Of a stretch of 64,000 nt of DNA, positions 13,986 through 26,062 are shown one piece after another. The stretch is from assembly GCA_910589415.1 (NCBI GenBank), contig OU342634.1:14195144-14259143 (forward strand), written 5' to 3'. The notes under the pieces are model-generated. The model searched no databases. It had not been told where the DNA came from and saw only the letters and a program-made list of their open reading frames with translations. The DNA comes from Malachius bipustulatus (taxonomy: Eukaryota > Arthropoda > Insecta > Coleoptera > Melyridae). The translations under genes were made by a program, and so were the position numbers. The first letter of the stretch is position 1. Each line of letters opens with the position of its first letter.

Positions 13986-15039
13986 ACCAGGACCGCCGCC
14001 GCCGCAACCACCACCCTCGTCCGTTATTGTCGGATGCGATGTTATTGACGTCTGGAAGGAATTTTAGGAGGAGAAACTCATCCTGAGTCGTACGAGCCTG
14101 TTTATTACATAAGCGATCGGGTTTCTTGGGAAACATTTACCTCTAGGTTGCTTGGGATCGGATTAATTACCACGTAAATTATATATGCTGCCTTTTGGGC
14201 AGTCATTTACCAATTTTTCGGTATATTACTCGTATCTTGAGGAAAATTGCTTAAAATTAAAGTTTAGTGTATGAGTAAATATTTTATGAAGAATTGCTCG
14301 TTTTACATGTAGAAGAAACGCTGGCGCCCGAGAAAAAAAGTAATGCGAGAGTTGATTGATGGCATCCTTAAGAAAGAAACGTTGGAGGAGTTCTTAGTTC
14401 GATAGCATAGGCGCGCAAGAAAAGAGAATCGTCATAATATTCTCCAGGAAACGTATAAACGCGGATTCAGCAATAGGTCGAAATCGCGTCAGCAAACATT
14501 TGCCGGCAAGGTCCCCCCGTATTTATGTTGTCATTATCGTGAAAAATATAATAAAGAGACTCTAACTACTGATTGGATCCGAGTGTCTTATTCGCCCGAC
14601 ACCGGGACGATAATATGCGACGCGTGAAATTTCCGGGGATGCAAGGGCCGAATGTTCGCATCGGCAATATAAAAACTATCAGTCACCCGGTCGTCCTGGC
14701 GGAAAGCAGGAACACATATCTTTGGCTTTTCGGCCAATAAAACTTGATTCGGAGGTTCGCGCCAAATCGCCCTATTTACGATGCCCCTGACTTGTCCCGA
14801 TAACAATTCTATTTCTGTTTGCTACTACGAGATACAGGTATAAAGCTAACAATAAATTTTTCGCTTTTATTACGTTACACCAGTTTATCCGCGTCCGGTC
14901 TGATTGCATCCAGCTTACGACTGTCTTGATCGAGTGACTTATCATCTTCACTTCTTGTTGTTCAGTGTTCAGTGTCGATCAGTTACTTTAACGGAAATGA
15001 GAGTGATTATACATCGGAATCCGGGTTTCTGATGTAAAG

Positions 15040-15085
15040 CTCTGCTGTGTTCGATCCCCGGTCGAGGTGAAACTTTTACGAGAAA
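15040..15085 (+). repeat. tRNA-like B-box fragment (possible SINE), copy 1
   Basis: CTGCTGTGTTCGATCCCCGG followed by TCGAGGTGAAAC resembles a tRNA T-arm (GGTTCGAATCC type). It has a diverged match at 15328-15375. No full cloverleaf or clear A box was found. Confidence 0.4.
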
Positions 15086-15327
15086 AAATATAATCCTAAA
15101 TATCAGCTGTTGTACTTATTCTGATGTCACTTTAACTGCTCCAATATTGATCCAATATCATTTGATAACTGGAGATTCTCTAGTTCGGGATGTGAGGTTT
15201 CTGATAACGCACCCTGACTCAAATAGAGCCAGAAAAGCCAGAACTTGAGGAATCATCGGTATCGTCCAGTAATATGGTAGTCACAACGACTGGAATGAAT
15301 AATAAGTGGAAAGAACGATAGAATCAC

Positions 15328-15375
15328 TGCTGTGAGGTCCTGGTTCGATTACCGATCGAGTTGGAATTATTGTTT
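15328..15375 (+). repeat. tRNA-like B-box fragment (possible SINE), copy 2
   Basis: CTGCTGTGAGGTCCTGGTTC then GATTACCGATCGAG, the better B-box of the pair. About 290 bp from copy 1 in the same orientation. Confidence 0.4.
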
Positions 15376-17356
15376 GATGAGAGGAAGTGCCTCTTTCAAA
15401 AAAACCAGACATCATACACTGCATTACTGGTGGGTAACACTCGTGTACCAGTAAATCTGAGCTATTCCTTGGTGGGATCTTGATTTTTTTAACCTTCTGC
15501 CATGTTCTGGAACATTCGAGCAGCGATCGAATGCCGCCTATTTTCAGAAGTGTCTAGAAACCTCTACTTCTTAAGTTTGTTCAGTATGAATAAAGTTATG
15601 TCTGACCAATTTATTAGACCGGATGATTTGAAATTTGTCTGAATGTATGCGTATCACGTATTCCCGTACCACGTACACCTCAGCAAAGCTGGAGATATAA
15701 ATAATTTTAGGGACGACTGATATCACCAGATTATCCCCGTACTATTATTATAACTGGAGAGGCGAAGTTGTCTCTTCTAATTGAAAATCCCGACCGCACA
15801 CACATTGCCCTAAATGTGTTTAGAACTCTGGCTCTTGTCAGCGGCTAGAGCTAGAAGAGGACTACCACTAGGACTAGGACTATACTAGTCGTAGAACAAG
15901 ACGCTAACAGCCGCTATGAATGTAATTGAGGAAACGAGGAGAGCGAAGAAGGAAGCGTCGCGGACGGGCGCGTGCCAGAGAGAGACGTCGAAGGGTCGAT
16001 TAGCCCGTTAGTATGTGTGAGGGTTGCCCGTCGTTCTTTAGTAGTGCGGGAGCGGGTGGAGTACGGGTACCGCTCGTGGCCATCGCAGCTGTGTCCGGAT
16101 ATGAAGATGGTTTATGCAGATAGGCTGCCTAAATGGCTCACGGCGAAAGAAATCTTAGTGTTGTCATATTACGTGGTTGAAATGGATTATGGCCATCGGA
16201 GTAATTACAAACTTGCCACATGGGTCGCCCTATTTATTGCTTATGTGGGGTTTGCATGGAATAATAGTTGTGGTTAATGGGCCGATTGCATTTCACATTT
16301 CACTGCGACGCAGGACTTTGTTTTAATAGTCCGGAATGTGGTTTTCGTTTTATTATTACCACGTATCCGACCATTCCCCAACACTACCAATCCCTCAACT
16401 CCAATTCAAAATCATAGGGGAAACCTCTATCATCTCAGAGTAGATAAAGAAATCTCTAATAATTAAAATAATGAAATTATGGAATAATTTTGCCAGTTCA
16501 ATCTGTGAGAGGACTGCAGCTATTTTTCAGATGCCGGGATACGATACAACGGATATCTCGGAATATGGAGGGTGAGATATAAGTATAGTGGAACGAGTAA
16601 AACATAAAAGCAAAAAACAATACCCACTTGATCGTGTTCCAAGGGCGGTGGTAGTCGCCGTCTGGGGCCGGGGTCGGGGGTGGTTGGGTCGTCGTAGGGG
16701 TGTCGCAGCGTTGGCAACATAAACATTCAATCAGCCGACAGAATCTATAATACCTATAAATACGATATCAATAAGCTACTCTCGCGGGACTCGAAGGGTG
16801 GCCGCTGCTTTATCGCCAAATGTACCGAAAAAAGTTATACCAACTTATGCTACTTTATGGGGAAGAATAATGCACTCGGTATTATATCGGATCGGATGCC
16901 AATAAAATAAGCTCGCGCGGAGGCTGGCGTCAGCGTTGAAAATTGTTTAAAAATGTTTTCTGAAAACTTTATTTGAAGATTTTTTTTTACTTTGCAACTG
17001 ATGAAAATATAGAATCAATATTAATACCTTCTAAACCTTCTTGTGTGAGAAACACCCGGTATGTAGATAAATTTTAATTTCCTCGAAGTTGATGAAATAT
17101 TCAGTAGCTGATTGATTTAAAAATCTAATTTGGAGCATAGATGGATATTAGATGTTTGTTTTAGTTGCGGTTACACGCAAAGCACAAACATCAATCGGCC
17201 CAGCAAAAAGGACCACCCACAGATGGCGCCCCGTTCGCTTTAGAGAATCACCGAAGCAAAGCAGCCTTTTCCTATTAACTTCTTTTGTGAATCAATTATC
17301 CTCGACGCTCGCTACCTTATGATTAATACTGTTCCAGTAACAATCTTTAGGTTACA

Positions 17357-17388
17357 TTTATTATTTATTTATTTATTTATTTATTTAC
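17357..17388. repeat. (TTTA)n microsatellite
   Basis: Seven consecutive ATTT units. Confidence 0.88.
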
Positions 17389-18734
17389 CGATTGATCGAG
17401 GACGGCGATGATTTCGTCCTCTCTATTTTAAGAATTTAATTTAGTCTTCAAATAATAAGGTTGGTCGTCACGGCGGATTATAATACCTTCTTGATTGAAT
17501 CTCGACGTTTGTTATTCTTCCTCTGAAGAAAATTTCAACGTTGCCATTTCTGTTATACAGCTTCTTGATTAAAACTGGGACGCCATGATTGCTATTTTCA
17601 AATATATATGCACGATGCAAGAAATAGAAATCTTCTTTAACTTTACGAAATGGAAGGATTTATACCTACCAATCTCAAAAGATTATAATTTAACATAATT
17701 CAGGAGACAGTCCAAATAATTTACTTAGTATAGAGTTGAAACAAGCGATTAAAAAACGATTCTGTGGGCCTTTTAGAGTACCCGGCTGGAATTTTCAGGA
17801 ATCCTAGTTTATGTCCTAAATAACTCAAATCCGAAATCGTCAAAGATCGCCCTGTGCAAAAAGACGCTATTCAAAAATTTTCGATTTTTTTCAGGATGTG
17901 GTTGTTATACCTATAAGTGAAACTTCGTCGTTCCAATTTTTCTCTGATAGTTTACCTAGTTGGAAATAAACCAAAACGGTTTCCGGAAAGCATTGCTCAA
18001 AAAAGCTCATCGGAACTTTTAACAGCAATATCTCGCTTAGGTGTACGGCAAAAATTGACTGTTTTCACTACTTTCTGCGACTTAACAACGGTTATCTCAA
18101 AAATGAAGCTCTTAATCAAAAAAAAACACATCTTTAAAAAAATTTCCCTGGCCATTTGTAATTCCTTTCATTTCCATATTTTTGTCTTTATTAATAAACT
18201 AGCAATAAATATAAATGGTAAAAGACGCTAAAATTTCAATTGTGACTGCCGCGTGAAACATCCCTCCTTTGCTTCTCTCTGCGTCTCACCCTCAGTTTCA
18301 GTTGCAAGTCGGGAATTTCTACAGAATTTCTCTGATTGTAAATAATTGTCAAAGTTAATCTTTTTTTTAATTTTTATCATTTTCATTGAACAAATTCTAC
18401 CAAACAAACAAAAGCCAGGAAAATTTTTATAAAATATTTCTTACTTATACACGAGATATACATAATGAAAATTTGGTCTAAAAATATATTAATATAGACA
18501 AATTATTGTCTGAATTTTCAAAAAAAAAATGTTAAGCTATTCACAATCCCTATAACAACAAGCTTGTAAAAAAATATGTCAATTGCAGACATCATACAAA
18601 CATTACCTTTGATATGGGAAATTTATTACTTCCTGATTAATCACAAACAAGACATTTGGGCCCACGAATCAATGGAAAACTCGCTAGGAAAATGACAACT
18701 CGGATTTTATTTTTATATAGGTACAAAAAAGTGG

Positions 18735-19100
18735 TAGTTCCTCTCATAAATAAGGCTGAAAAAATAAATTTCAGGTCAAAATGACGTTTCGTTTAAACAA
18801 AAAAAGGATACAGGGTGTGAAATTTTAAAAAATTATAAGAATTTTTGATGAAACTTGGCATGAACAATAAACAAACAAAACTCCTTAATTTGGCTATTTC
18901 AGGTTTTCTACATGTCTTGTACTGAAATAGCCAAATTGAAGATCTTTGTTTGTTTATTGTTCATGCATGGCAAGTTTCATCACAACCAGTTTAAATCTAT
19001 ACGAGTTATAACCTTTTTTTAAACTTTGATACTTTGTATCTTTTTTAATTGAAATTGATTTCTTCAATTTATATATATTATTTATGAGAGGAACTACTAC
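18735..19100. repeat. Foldback element or long inverted repeat
   Basis: Ends AGTTCCTCTCATAAATAA and complement TTATTTATGAGAGGAACT. Inner arms TTGGCATGAACAATAAACAA and complement meet around 18915. A GATACAGGGTGTGAAATT motif lies in the left arm. Non-coding. Confidence 0.78.
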
Positions 19101-19144
19101 TAACTACTTATAAACTGAGAGGGTCTTTAATTTAGCCCTCTATC

Positions 19145-20057
19145 TCTGAAACATATAACTGGATACATTCCTTTGGTGATCTGATAAAACAAGAGGTAAT
19201 AAGGAGTAAATTAACCCCAACATGCACTATACAAAACTTAATAGATTTTGAGATATTTCGATTTTCAACTTTTCTAAAAAAAATTGTTTCAAATGTCTTG
19301 AAATGTAATTTTCAAAAAATCTACTGTAACTTTTTGATTTTTTTTGCTGGAATACTTGTCCAATACTATGCTTCCTTCTGGAATAAAAAATATCCTGAGG
19401 TATTTCGATCGTATGAAAATTTCAAAGAAAAACTTTCACAAACAATTTTTTTTAAAATAAGATTTAAAAGTTTTTACAAAGTTTTTTTCGCAAAATTGTC
19501 AAGGCAACTTGCGTACAAATTGTTTTAAAAACTTTCTTAGTGTAGTAGCTATCTAACAAGGTACGAATCTTGTACAAGAATAACAGAATCTCCCCGCTAT
19601 GTACCGTTACCGAGGAACAAATCCTTAACGTCGGGACGTTTAAAAAAAATACGGCCCTGAACGGTGGTCTTAAAATTCTCGGATCCGGCCCATTTTCAAT
19701 AGTTCGTATTTGGGGGTCCCGAGCTTCGTCCCTATCAAGTTTCGTCCCGATCGGTAAAACTTTCAGACACTTAGAGTGTTTCCTAGGCTAATTCCCGAAA
19801 AATCCCGAAATTCCCGAAAAAATGACACTTCCCGGGAACGGATCCCGCTCATTTTCAATAGGCATCGTGCCACGGTGCGCCTCTTCAATCGAGCCAAATT
19901 TCAACTTTCCCATATGAAAACTGGCGACTCTAGAGTGTTTCCTAGCAAAGTCACAGACAGACAGACCGACAGACAGACATTTTTCGGGCACAAGAATACG
20001 TATGCCAGTTTTATCAGATCACCAAAGGAATGTATCCAGTTACTAGTAACCCTGTAT
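19145..20057. mobile_element. Inverted-repeat element with GACAGACA tract
   Basis: GGATACATTCCTTTGGTGAT at the left is matched by ATCACCAAAGGAATGTATCC at the right, and the right end closes with ACCCTGTA. The interior has a (GACA)n-type run at 19955-19978 and GTTTCGTCCCGATCGG. No transposase frame seen. Confidence 0.62.
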
Positions 20058-20085
20058 AGTTACTTGAAGATTATGACAAACTATA

Positions 20086-20450
20086 ATGAAAATGAATAAA
20101 ATTGCACGGTGGGTTCGGCTTGCGCCATAGGATGCAACCCCAGGCAGCTAAAACGCATGCCAACAACTGAGTGCAGTGCCTGGGGTTTTAGCTGCCTGGG
20201 GTTGCATTCTATGGCGCAAGCCGAACCCACCGTGCAATTTTATTCATTTTCATCATTTTTGTGTGAGAAAAATGATGAAAATGAATAAAATTGCACGGTG
20301 GGTTCGGCTTGCGCCATAGGATGCAACCCCAGGCAGCTAAAACGCATGCCAACAACTGAGTGCAGTGCCTGGGGTTTTAGCTGCCTGGGGTTGCATCCTA
20401 TGGCGCAAGCCGAACCCACCGTGAAATTTTATTCATTTTCATCATTTTTC
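20086..20450. repeat. Two tandem near-identical hairpins
   Basis: Each ~170-nt copy is an inverted repeat: TTGCACGGTGGGTTCGGCTT...GGATGCAACCCCAGGCAGCT, a short loop (AACGCATGCCAACAACTGAG), then the complement. The copies are separated by CATCATTTTTGTGTGAGAAA and differ by only a few bases. They stand directly upstream of the hammerhead. Confidence 0.9.
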
Positions 20451-20494
20451 TCACTATTAAGTGACTAAGATTGTGCTGTGTGTTAGCAGGATAC

Positions 20495-20539
20495 ATTGTG
20501 CTGAAGAGTCCCAATTAGGACGAAACACGTGTCTACAAT
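20495..20539 (+). ncRNA. Type I hammerhead ribozyme, core intact
   Basis: Read 5' to 3': stem I strand ATTGTG; core CTGAAGA (differs from CTGATGA only at position 7, which is known to vary); stem II GTCC / GGAC around CAATTA; core GAA; minimal two-pair stem III (A-C / G-T) around ACGT; cleavage-site C at 20533; stem I strand TACAAT, which pairs with ATTGTG (one G-U). This is the arrangement of the Schistosoma and Penelope-element hammerheads, including the tiny stem III. Self-cleavage would occur after 20533 in a plus-strand transcript. Confidence 0.8.
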
Positions 20540-20700
20540 TTCCACCCCTGACTCACAGCATGAAATCAATGAATGACATATTGTTTTACGATATGTCGTT
20601 CACCTTTTTGTTAAACTATAATAAAGTCAAGCATCTGTTTTTGAAACATTCAGGGTCAGTTGCACAAACGATAATTAAAGATTTGTCAGATAATTACTGA

Positions 20701-22439
20701 TTTTAAATTACAAATTTTGAAAATAGGGTGAATATTTTGAATGATCTTTTATTTTTTATCAGTAATTAACTCTTCTAAAAGGGGGTAGAATTTATTTCCA
20801 GCAATATCAGACCAACATTTTGATAATACAGGGCATTTTAAAATCAGTAATTATCTGGCAGATCTGTAATTAACGTTTGTGCAACCAGACCTCAGTCTAT
20901 AAACTAATGAAAAGGTTAAACAATTTCCTCTTATTTTTGAAATTGTGAACAAAGGAGAAACTTATTTTTTAGTTGTGATTAAAGATCGAGAATCTGATTC
21001 GTCCTCCTATCTCTATAGGTATCCAAAGTAAATGAATCTCCTAGATCATTTCCATATGAAGCATGCATCTGTTATTGAAATATTCCACTCTAAACTAATA
21101 ATGCAAATGTTGAACAATTTCCTATTCTTTTTGAAATAGTGAACAAAGGAGGAAATTACTTTCAAGTTTTGATTGAAGAAAATCTGGCTTGTCCTCCTAT
21201 CTCGATAGGTATCCAAAGTAAATGAATCTCGTATAGCTGCATATAGATGATGATGCATGCAAGAGTTAATAATCCAGGAGGCTCCGGGTTGAATCAGCGG
21301 CGGACACCCCGCCAGGCGGACCTGAGCTCGGCGTGAGATCGCGACCCCGTCCCTTTCGACTGCAACTAATTATAACACTCATTACCGAAGTTTATTAATC
21401 AACGTTCAATGGCAATCAGGGCATTGTGCGCGCATCCTTTTGCAACGGGACGCGAGGCCCGAGCCTTGACGCACCCGGGTAGTTTATCTTATTCAGCGCG
21501 CGAAGATGATCGGCACCGATCGCTAATTAAATGACGGGAAAAATCCTATTCAAAGGTGGGTTGTTGTAATATAAGGAACGGAGCGGTTTAATCGAAAAAA
21601 AGGGGCAATTATGCAATTTTTTTGATTTTCCTAGACGTGTTATTACTTTGTGCGATAATCGATGATGACACCATCCACCCGACACCAACACCAACACCAA
21701 CGCCATATAGCTTCCTCTTCGTGTACAATTAATTATTATCGTCGCTCGTCTCCGTTTTAAAGTTAAAACTAATCAGACCAGGAGAATTACCCATACTTCA
21801 GTCGATCCGTCTATGCATACAATATGAACTTCGATTTTCCTCGAGTACCTACAGATTTTAATAATTTTACTATAGGTTAGCCTTCTTATGCAGAAAACTA
21901 TTTATCGACCCATGCAGCTGTAGAAACTGTCTAAGGAACTGAAAAAATTCGTTCACGTTTCTTCCATTTGCCTACAATTATGTATAATCGCTCTGTTTGC
22001 TGTAAAATCCAGAAGCTCGTTAATATACCTATTTATTCAGCCGGAAGAATGTGGGCGACAAAATAGAGCCTTGAGGCACCTCAGGTGTTATAAATAATCC
22101 ACCACAGGTATTATATAGATATATATGAGGGTTAATTCTGTGTAATCTACCTCTTTCAGAACAAATAGGTTTAGGTTTTAGGAAACTGGATAAATTCACA
22201 TTTCTGAATTATCGATTGAACCGGAAGTGCTTTGTGGACTCGCAGCTGAACGTCACCATGAAATTTTGTGGACCATGACCCTTTATATGGAAAACTGAAG
22301 GACGAAGCTAATTTTCTTATTTGGTATCAGAATTTGATAGGTACAACCCAGTTTCATCCCTATAGTAATTCTGGAAAACTGCTCGTATATATCGACTCGT
22401 GAAGCGATCAAATAAGTTATTACTTACGAAAATAATACA
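20701..22439. other. Single-copy DNA and a short duplicated segment
   Basis: CCTCCTATCTC(T/G)ATAGGTATCC with AAGTAAATGAATCTC occurs twice (about 21003 and 21195) within a ~190-bp direct duplication. A GC island at 21280-21560 holds no gene. Confidence 0.5.
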
Positions 22440-25400
22440 ATTTATTTTGTTCCGAATTCCATCAGTCACACCTTAGTTTAATTTTTGTAGAAATTCGCGA
22501 AAACAGCTCCTTTCAATTTTTGAAGCGACCAAAGAGTCTAAGTCCTTGATTCCAGTAGCACCTCATAGTTTCAGCCCTGTAAAAATTCTCGAAAACTGCT
22601 CGTTTCAATAACTTGTTAAGCGATCAAAGTTGGATAGTTTCATTTTTTCAAAAATTCGCGAATACAGATCGTTTAAACTTGTGAAGCAATGGAAAGTTCT
22701 TTGTCCTGGATTGCACTGGCACACCATAGTTTCATTTTTGGAAAAATTCCCTAAAACAGCTCGTTCAACTTATGAATAAGCGAACATAGTTTCTTATTTC
22801 CTGGATTCCCAGTAACACATCTAATAATTTCATCCAGGTAAAAATTCCCCAAAACAGCTCATTTCAACTTGTGAAGTGTCCAAAATTTACTTTTTCCTGG
22901 ATCCAAGTGGCACTCCATATAGTTTCATTTTAACAAAAATTCCCTAAAACAGCTCGTTTAACTTGTGAAGCGTCCAAAATTTACTTTGTCCTGGATTCCA
23001 GTGGAATACCACAGCTTCATTTTTGTAAAAAAAATCGCGAAAACAGCCCATTTCAACTTGAGAAGCGTCAAAATTTACTTTTTTCTGGATCCAAGTGGCA
23101 CACCATAGTTTCATTTTAACAATAATTCACTAAAACAGCTCTACTTGTTCAACTTGTGAATAAGCGATCAAAGTTTCTTTTTTCCTGGATTCCAGTAACA
23201 CTTCCATAGTTTCATCCCGGTAAAAATTTCCCAAAACAGCACTTTTCAACTTGTGAAGCGTCCAAAATTTACTTTTTCCTGGATCCAAGTGGCACACCAT
23301 AGTTTCATTTTAACGATAATTCCCTAAAACAGCTCGTTCAACTTATGAATAAGCGATCAAAGCTTCCTTTTTCCTGGATTCCAGTAACACATACCATAGT
23401 TTCATCCCTGTAAAAATTCCCCAAAACAGCTCATTTCAACTTGTGAAGCGTCCAAAATTTACTCTGTCCTGGATTCCAGTGGCACACCAAAGCTTCATTT
23501 TTGTATAAAAAATTCGCGAAAATAGCTCATTTAAGCTTGTAAAGCGTCCAAATTTACTTTTTCCTGGATCCAAGTGGCACACCATAGTTTCATTTTAACA
23601 ATAATTCCCTAAACCAGCTCGTTCAACTTATGAATAAGCGATCAAAGTTTCTTTTTTCCTGGATTCCAGTAACACTCCCTTAGTTTCATCCCGGTAAAAT
23701 TCCCCAAAACAGTACTTTTCAACTTGTGAAGCGTCCAAAATTTACTTTTTCCTGGATCCAAGTGTCACACCATAGTTTCATTTTAACAATAATTCCCTAA
23801 AACAGCTCGTTCAACTTATGAATAAGCGATCAAAGTTTCTTTTTTCCTGGATTCCAGTAACACATCCCATAGTTTCATCCCGGTAAAAATTCCCCAAAAC
23901 AGCTCATTTCAACTTGTGAATCGTCCAAAATTTACTCTGTTCTGGATTCCAGTGGCACACCAAAGCTTCATTTTTGTATAAAAATCCGCGAAAACAGCTC
24001 GTTTCAACTTGTGAAGCGTCCAGATTTACTTTTTCGTGGATCCAAGTCAGTGGCACACCATAGTTTCATTTTAACAAATTCAACTTATGAATAAGCGATC
24101 AAAGTTTCTTTTTTCCTGGATTGCAGTAACACTTCCATAGTTTCACCCCGGTAAAAATTCCCCAAAACAGCTCATTTCAACTTGTGAAGCGTCCAAAATT
24201 TACTCTGTCCTGGATTCCAGTGGCACACCAAAGCTTCATTTTTGTATAAAAAATTCGCGAAAATAGCTCATTTAAGCTTGTAAAGCGTCCAAATTTACTT
24301 TTTCCTGGATCCAAGTGGCACACCATAGTTTCATTTTAACAATAATTCCCTAAACCAGCTCGTTCAACTTATGAATAAGCGATCAAAGTTTCTTTTTTCC
24401 TGGATTCCAGTAACACTCCCTTAGTTTCATCCCGGTAAAATTCCCCAAAACAGTACTTTTCAACTTGTGAAGCGTCCAAAATTTACTTTTTCCTGGATCC
24501 AAGTGTCACACCATAGTTTCATTTTAACAATAATTCCCTAAAACAGCTCGTTCAACTTATGAATAAGCGATCAAAGTTTCTTTTTTCCTGGATTCCAGTA
24601 ACACATCCCATAGTTTCATCCCGGTAAAAATTCCCCAAAACAGCTCATTTCAACTTGTGAATCGTCCAAAATTTACTCTGTTCTGGATTCCAGTGGCACA
24701 CCAAAGCTTCATTTTTGTATAAAAATCCGCGAAAACAGCTCGTTTCAACTTGTGAAGCGTCCAGATTTACTTTTTCGTGGATCCAAGTCAGTGGCACACC
24801 ATAGTTTCATTTTAACAAATTCAACTTATGAATAAGCGATCAAAGTTTCTTTTTTCCTGGATTCCAGTAACACTCCCATAGTTTCATCCTGGTAAAAATT
24901 CCCCAAAACAGCTCATTTCAACTTGCGAATCGTCCAAAATTTACTCTGTCCTGGATTCCAGTGACACACCAAAGCTTCATTTTTGTATAAAAATCCGCGA
25001 AAACAGCTCGTTTCAACTTGTGAAGCGTCCAAATTTACTTTGTCCTGAATCCAAGTGGCACGCCATAGTTTCATTTTAACAAAAATTCACTAAAACAGCT
25101 CGTTCAACTTGTGAAGCGTCCAAATTTACTTTGTCCTGGATTCCAGTGGCACACCACAGCTTCATTTTTGTATAAAAATTCGCGAAAATAGCTCGTTTAA
25201 GCTTGTAAAGCGTCCAAATTTACTTTTTCCTGGATCCAAGTGGCACACCATAGTTTAATTTTAACAAATTCAACATATGAATAAGCGATCAAAGTTTCTT
25301 TTTTCCTGGATTCCAGTAACACATCTCATAGTTTTATCCCGGTAAAAATTCCCCAAAAGAGCTCATTTCAACTTGTGAAGCGTCCAAAATTTACTTTTTC

Positions 25401-25600
25401 CTGGATTCCAGTAGCACACCATAGTTTCACTTTAACAAAAATTCCCTAAAAGAGCTTGTTTCAACTTGTGAAGCGTCCAAACTTAGGTACCTACGTTGTT
25501 CTAGATTCCAGTGGTACACCATAGATTAATTTTTGTAAAAATTCGCTAAAACAGCTCCTTTCAACTTGTGGAGCGTCCAAATTTACTTTGTCTTGCCATT
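22440..25600. repeat. 95-bp tandem array with a 741-bp higher-order repeat
   Basis: About 33 units of ~93-97 bp, each with a TCCTGGATTCCAGT or TCCTGGATCCAAGT block, ATAGTTTCAT, and AAAACAGCTC...CAACTTGTGAAG. Two adjacent blocks of 741 bp (about 23420-24160 and 24161-24901) are almost identical, including private variants such as CAGTACTTTTC and GGATCCAAGTCAGTGG. The outer units are more diverged. No coding frame. Confidence 0.93.
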
Positions 25601-25669
25601 TCAGGGATAATTTTGGCTGCTTGTTCTCTTTGTTGATAACCACAACGAACAGGCAAACTTAACAAATAC

Positions 25670-26026
25670 CTACTTCAAATAAAGATTAGTAGATGACAAT
25701 CCCCACTCTTCCCTTGTCCTTGTCCTTATAGATTCCTGTTTGTTGATTTTATGATAACATGAGAATGTGAAGAGCCTACGTCTTAATAATATTGGATACT
25801 GAATGGAGATATTACCTCCCGAATCCAACGCACTCTGAATGAATCGTTTCGTAACATTGGCAGGTCGTTGGTAGGTCACGTTATTGATCACATATCGACA
25901 TCGGAGACTTATGCTTCCATCTTGAGAATAGCCGGCCGGCCATCGAGAAAGAAGGAAACAAGCAGTCAGGAGTAGAGACAAAGAGTAAGAAGTGCATGAT
26001 GAAGTCTGGCATCTGATAAGGCGAAC
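25670..26026 (-). other. Unassigned open segment, possible exon of a nested minus-strand gene
   Basis: A minus-strand frame stays open for about 117 codons without an ATG. It contains a hydrophobic stretch (SLSLLLTACFLL) followed by DGSISLRCRYVINNV and two NVT sequons, and a GTAATA donor-like site follows ALDSGG-coding sequence near 25817. It lies beside a second open segment (26063-26201) in a GC-richer island. It could be a secreted or membrane protein exon of a gene nested in the dac intron. No family is recognised, frames on the plus strand are also partly open here, and chance openness of GC-rich DNA is a real alternative. Confidence 0.22.
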
Positions 26027-26062
26027 ATTACGTGCACATTATGCATTGAAACCTGGCATTAC

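Larger units (their letters stand above)
13986..18734. other. Single-copy DNA with several GC islands
   Basis: Islands at 14580-14800, 15880-16290 and 16620-16940 are non-repetitive and could be conserved regulatory DNA. The frame at 15972-16277 starts at GTG and matches nothing I know. Two tRNA-like fragments lie at 15040 and 15328. The remainder is AT-rich filler. Confidence 0.4.
20086..20640 (+). mobile_element. Penelope/retrozyme-like repeat with hammerhead ribozyme, copy 1
   Basis: Two tandem hairpins (20086-20260, 20264-20450) are followed by ~45 nt and then a hammerhead motif (20495-20539). Downstream sequence TTTCCACCCCTGACTCACAG is shared with the locus at 51215-52150. The flank GGCGCAAGCCGAACCCACCG also recurs there in diverged form. 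No reverse transcriptase frame is present, so this is a fragment of a Penelope-type element or a non-coding retrozyme-like unit. Confidence 0.6.

Noticed and set aside
15328..15375. Functional tRNA gene
   Set aside because: Only a T-arm/B-box-like piece is present; acceptor, D and anticodon arms do not form.
15972..16277. 101-codon plus-strand frame in a GC island
   Set aside because: Begins with GTG, no recognisable domain, and GC-rich DNA gives long chance frames.
19720..19760. GTTTCGTCCCGATCGG as a minus-strand hammerhead core
   Set aside because: The GAAAC and GGAC text occurs in complement but no CTGATGA core or closing stems are present.
22440..25600. Regular repeat with spacers resembling a CRISPR array
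   Set aside because: Units are contiguous and diverge gradually, there are no unique spacers, and the DNA is eukaryotic.
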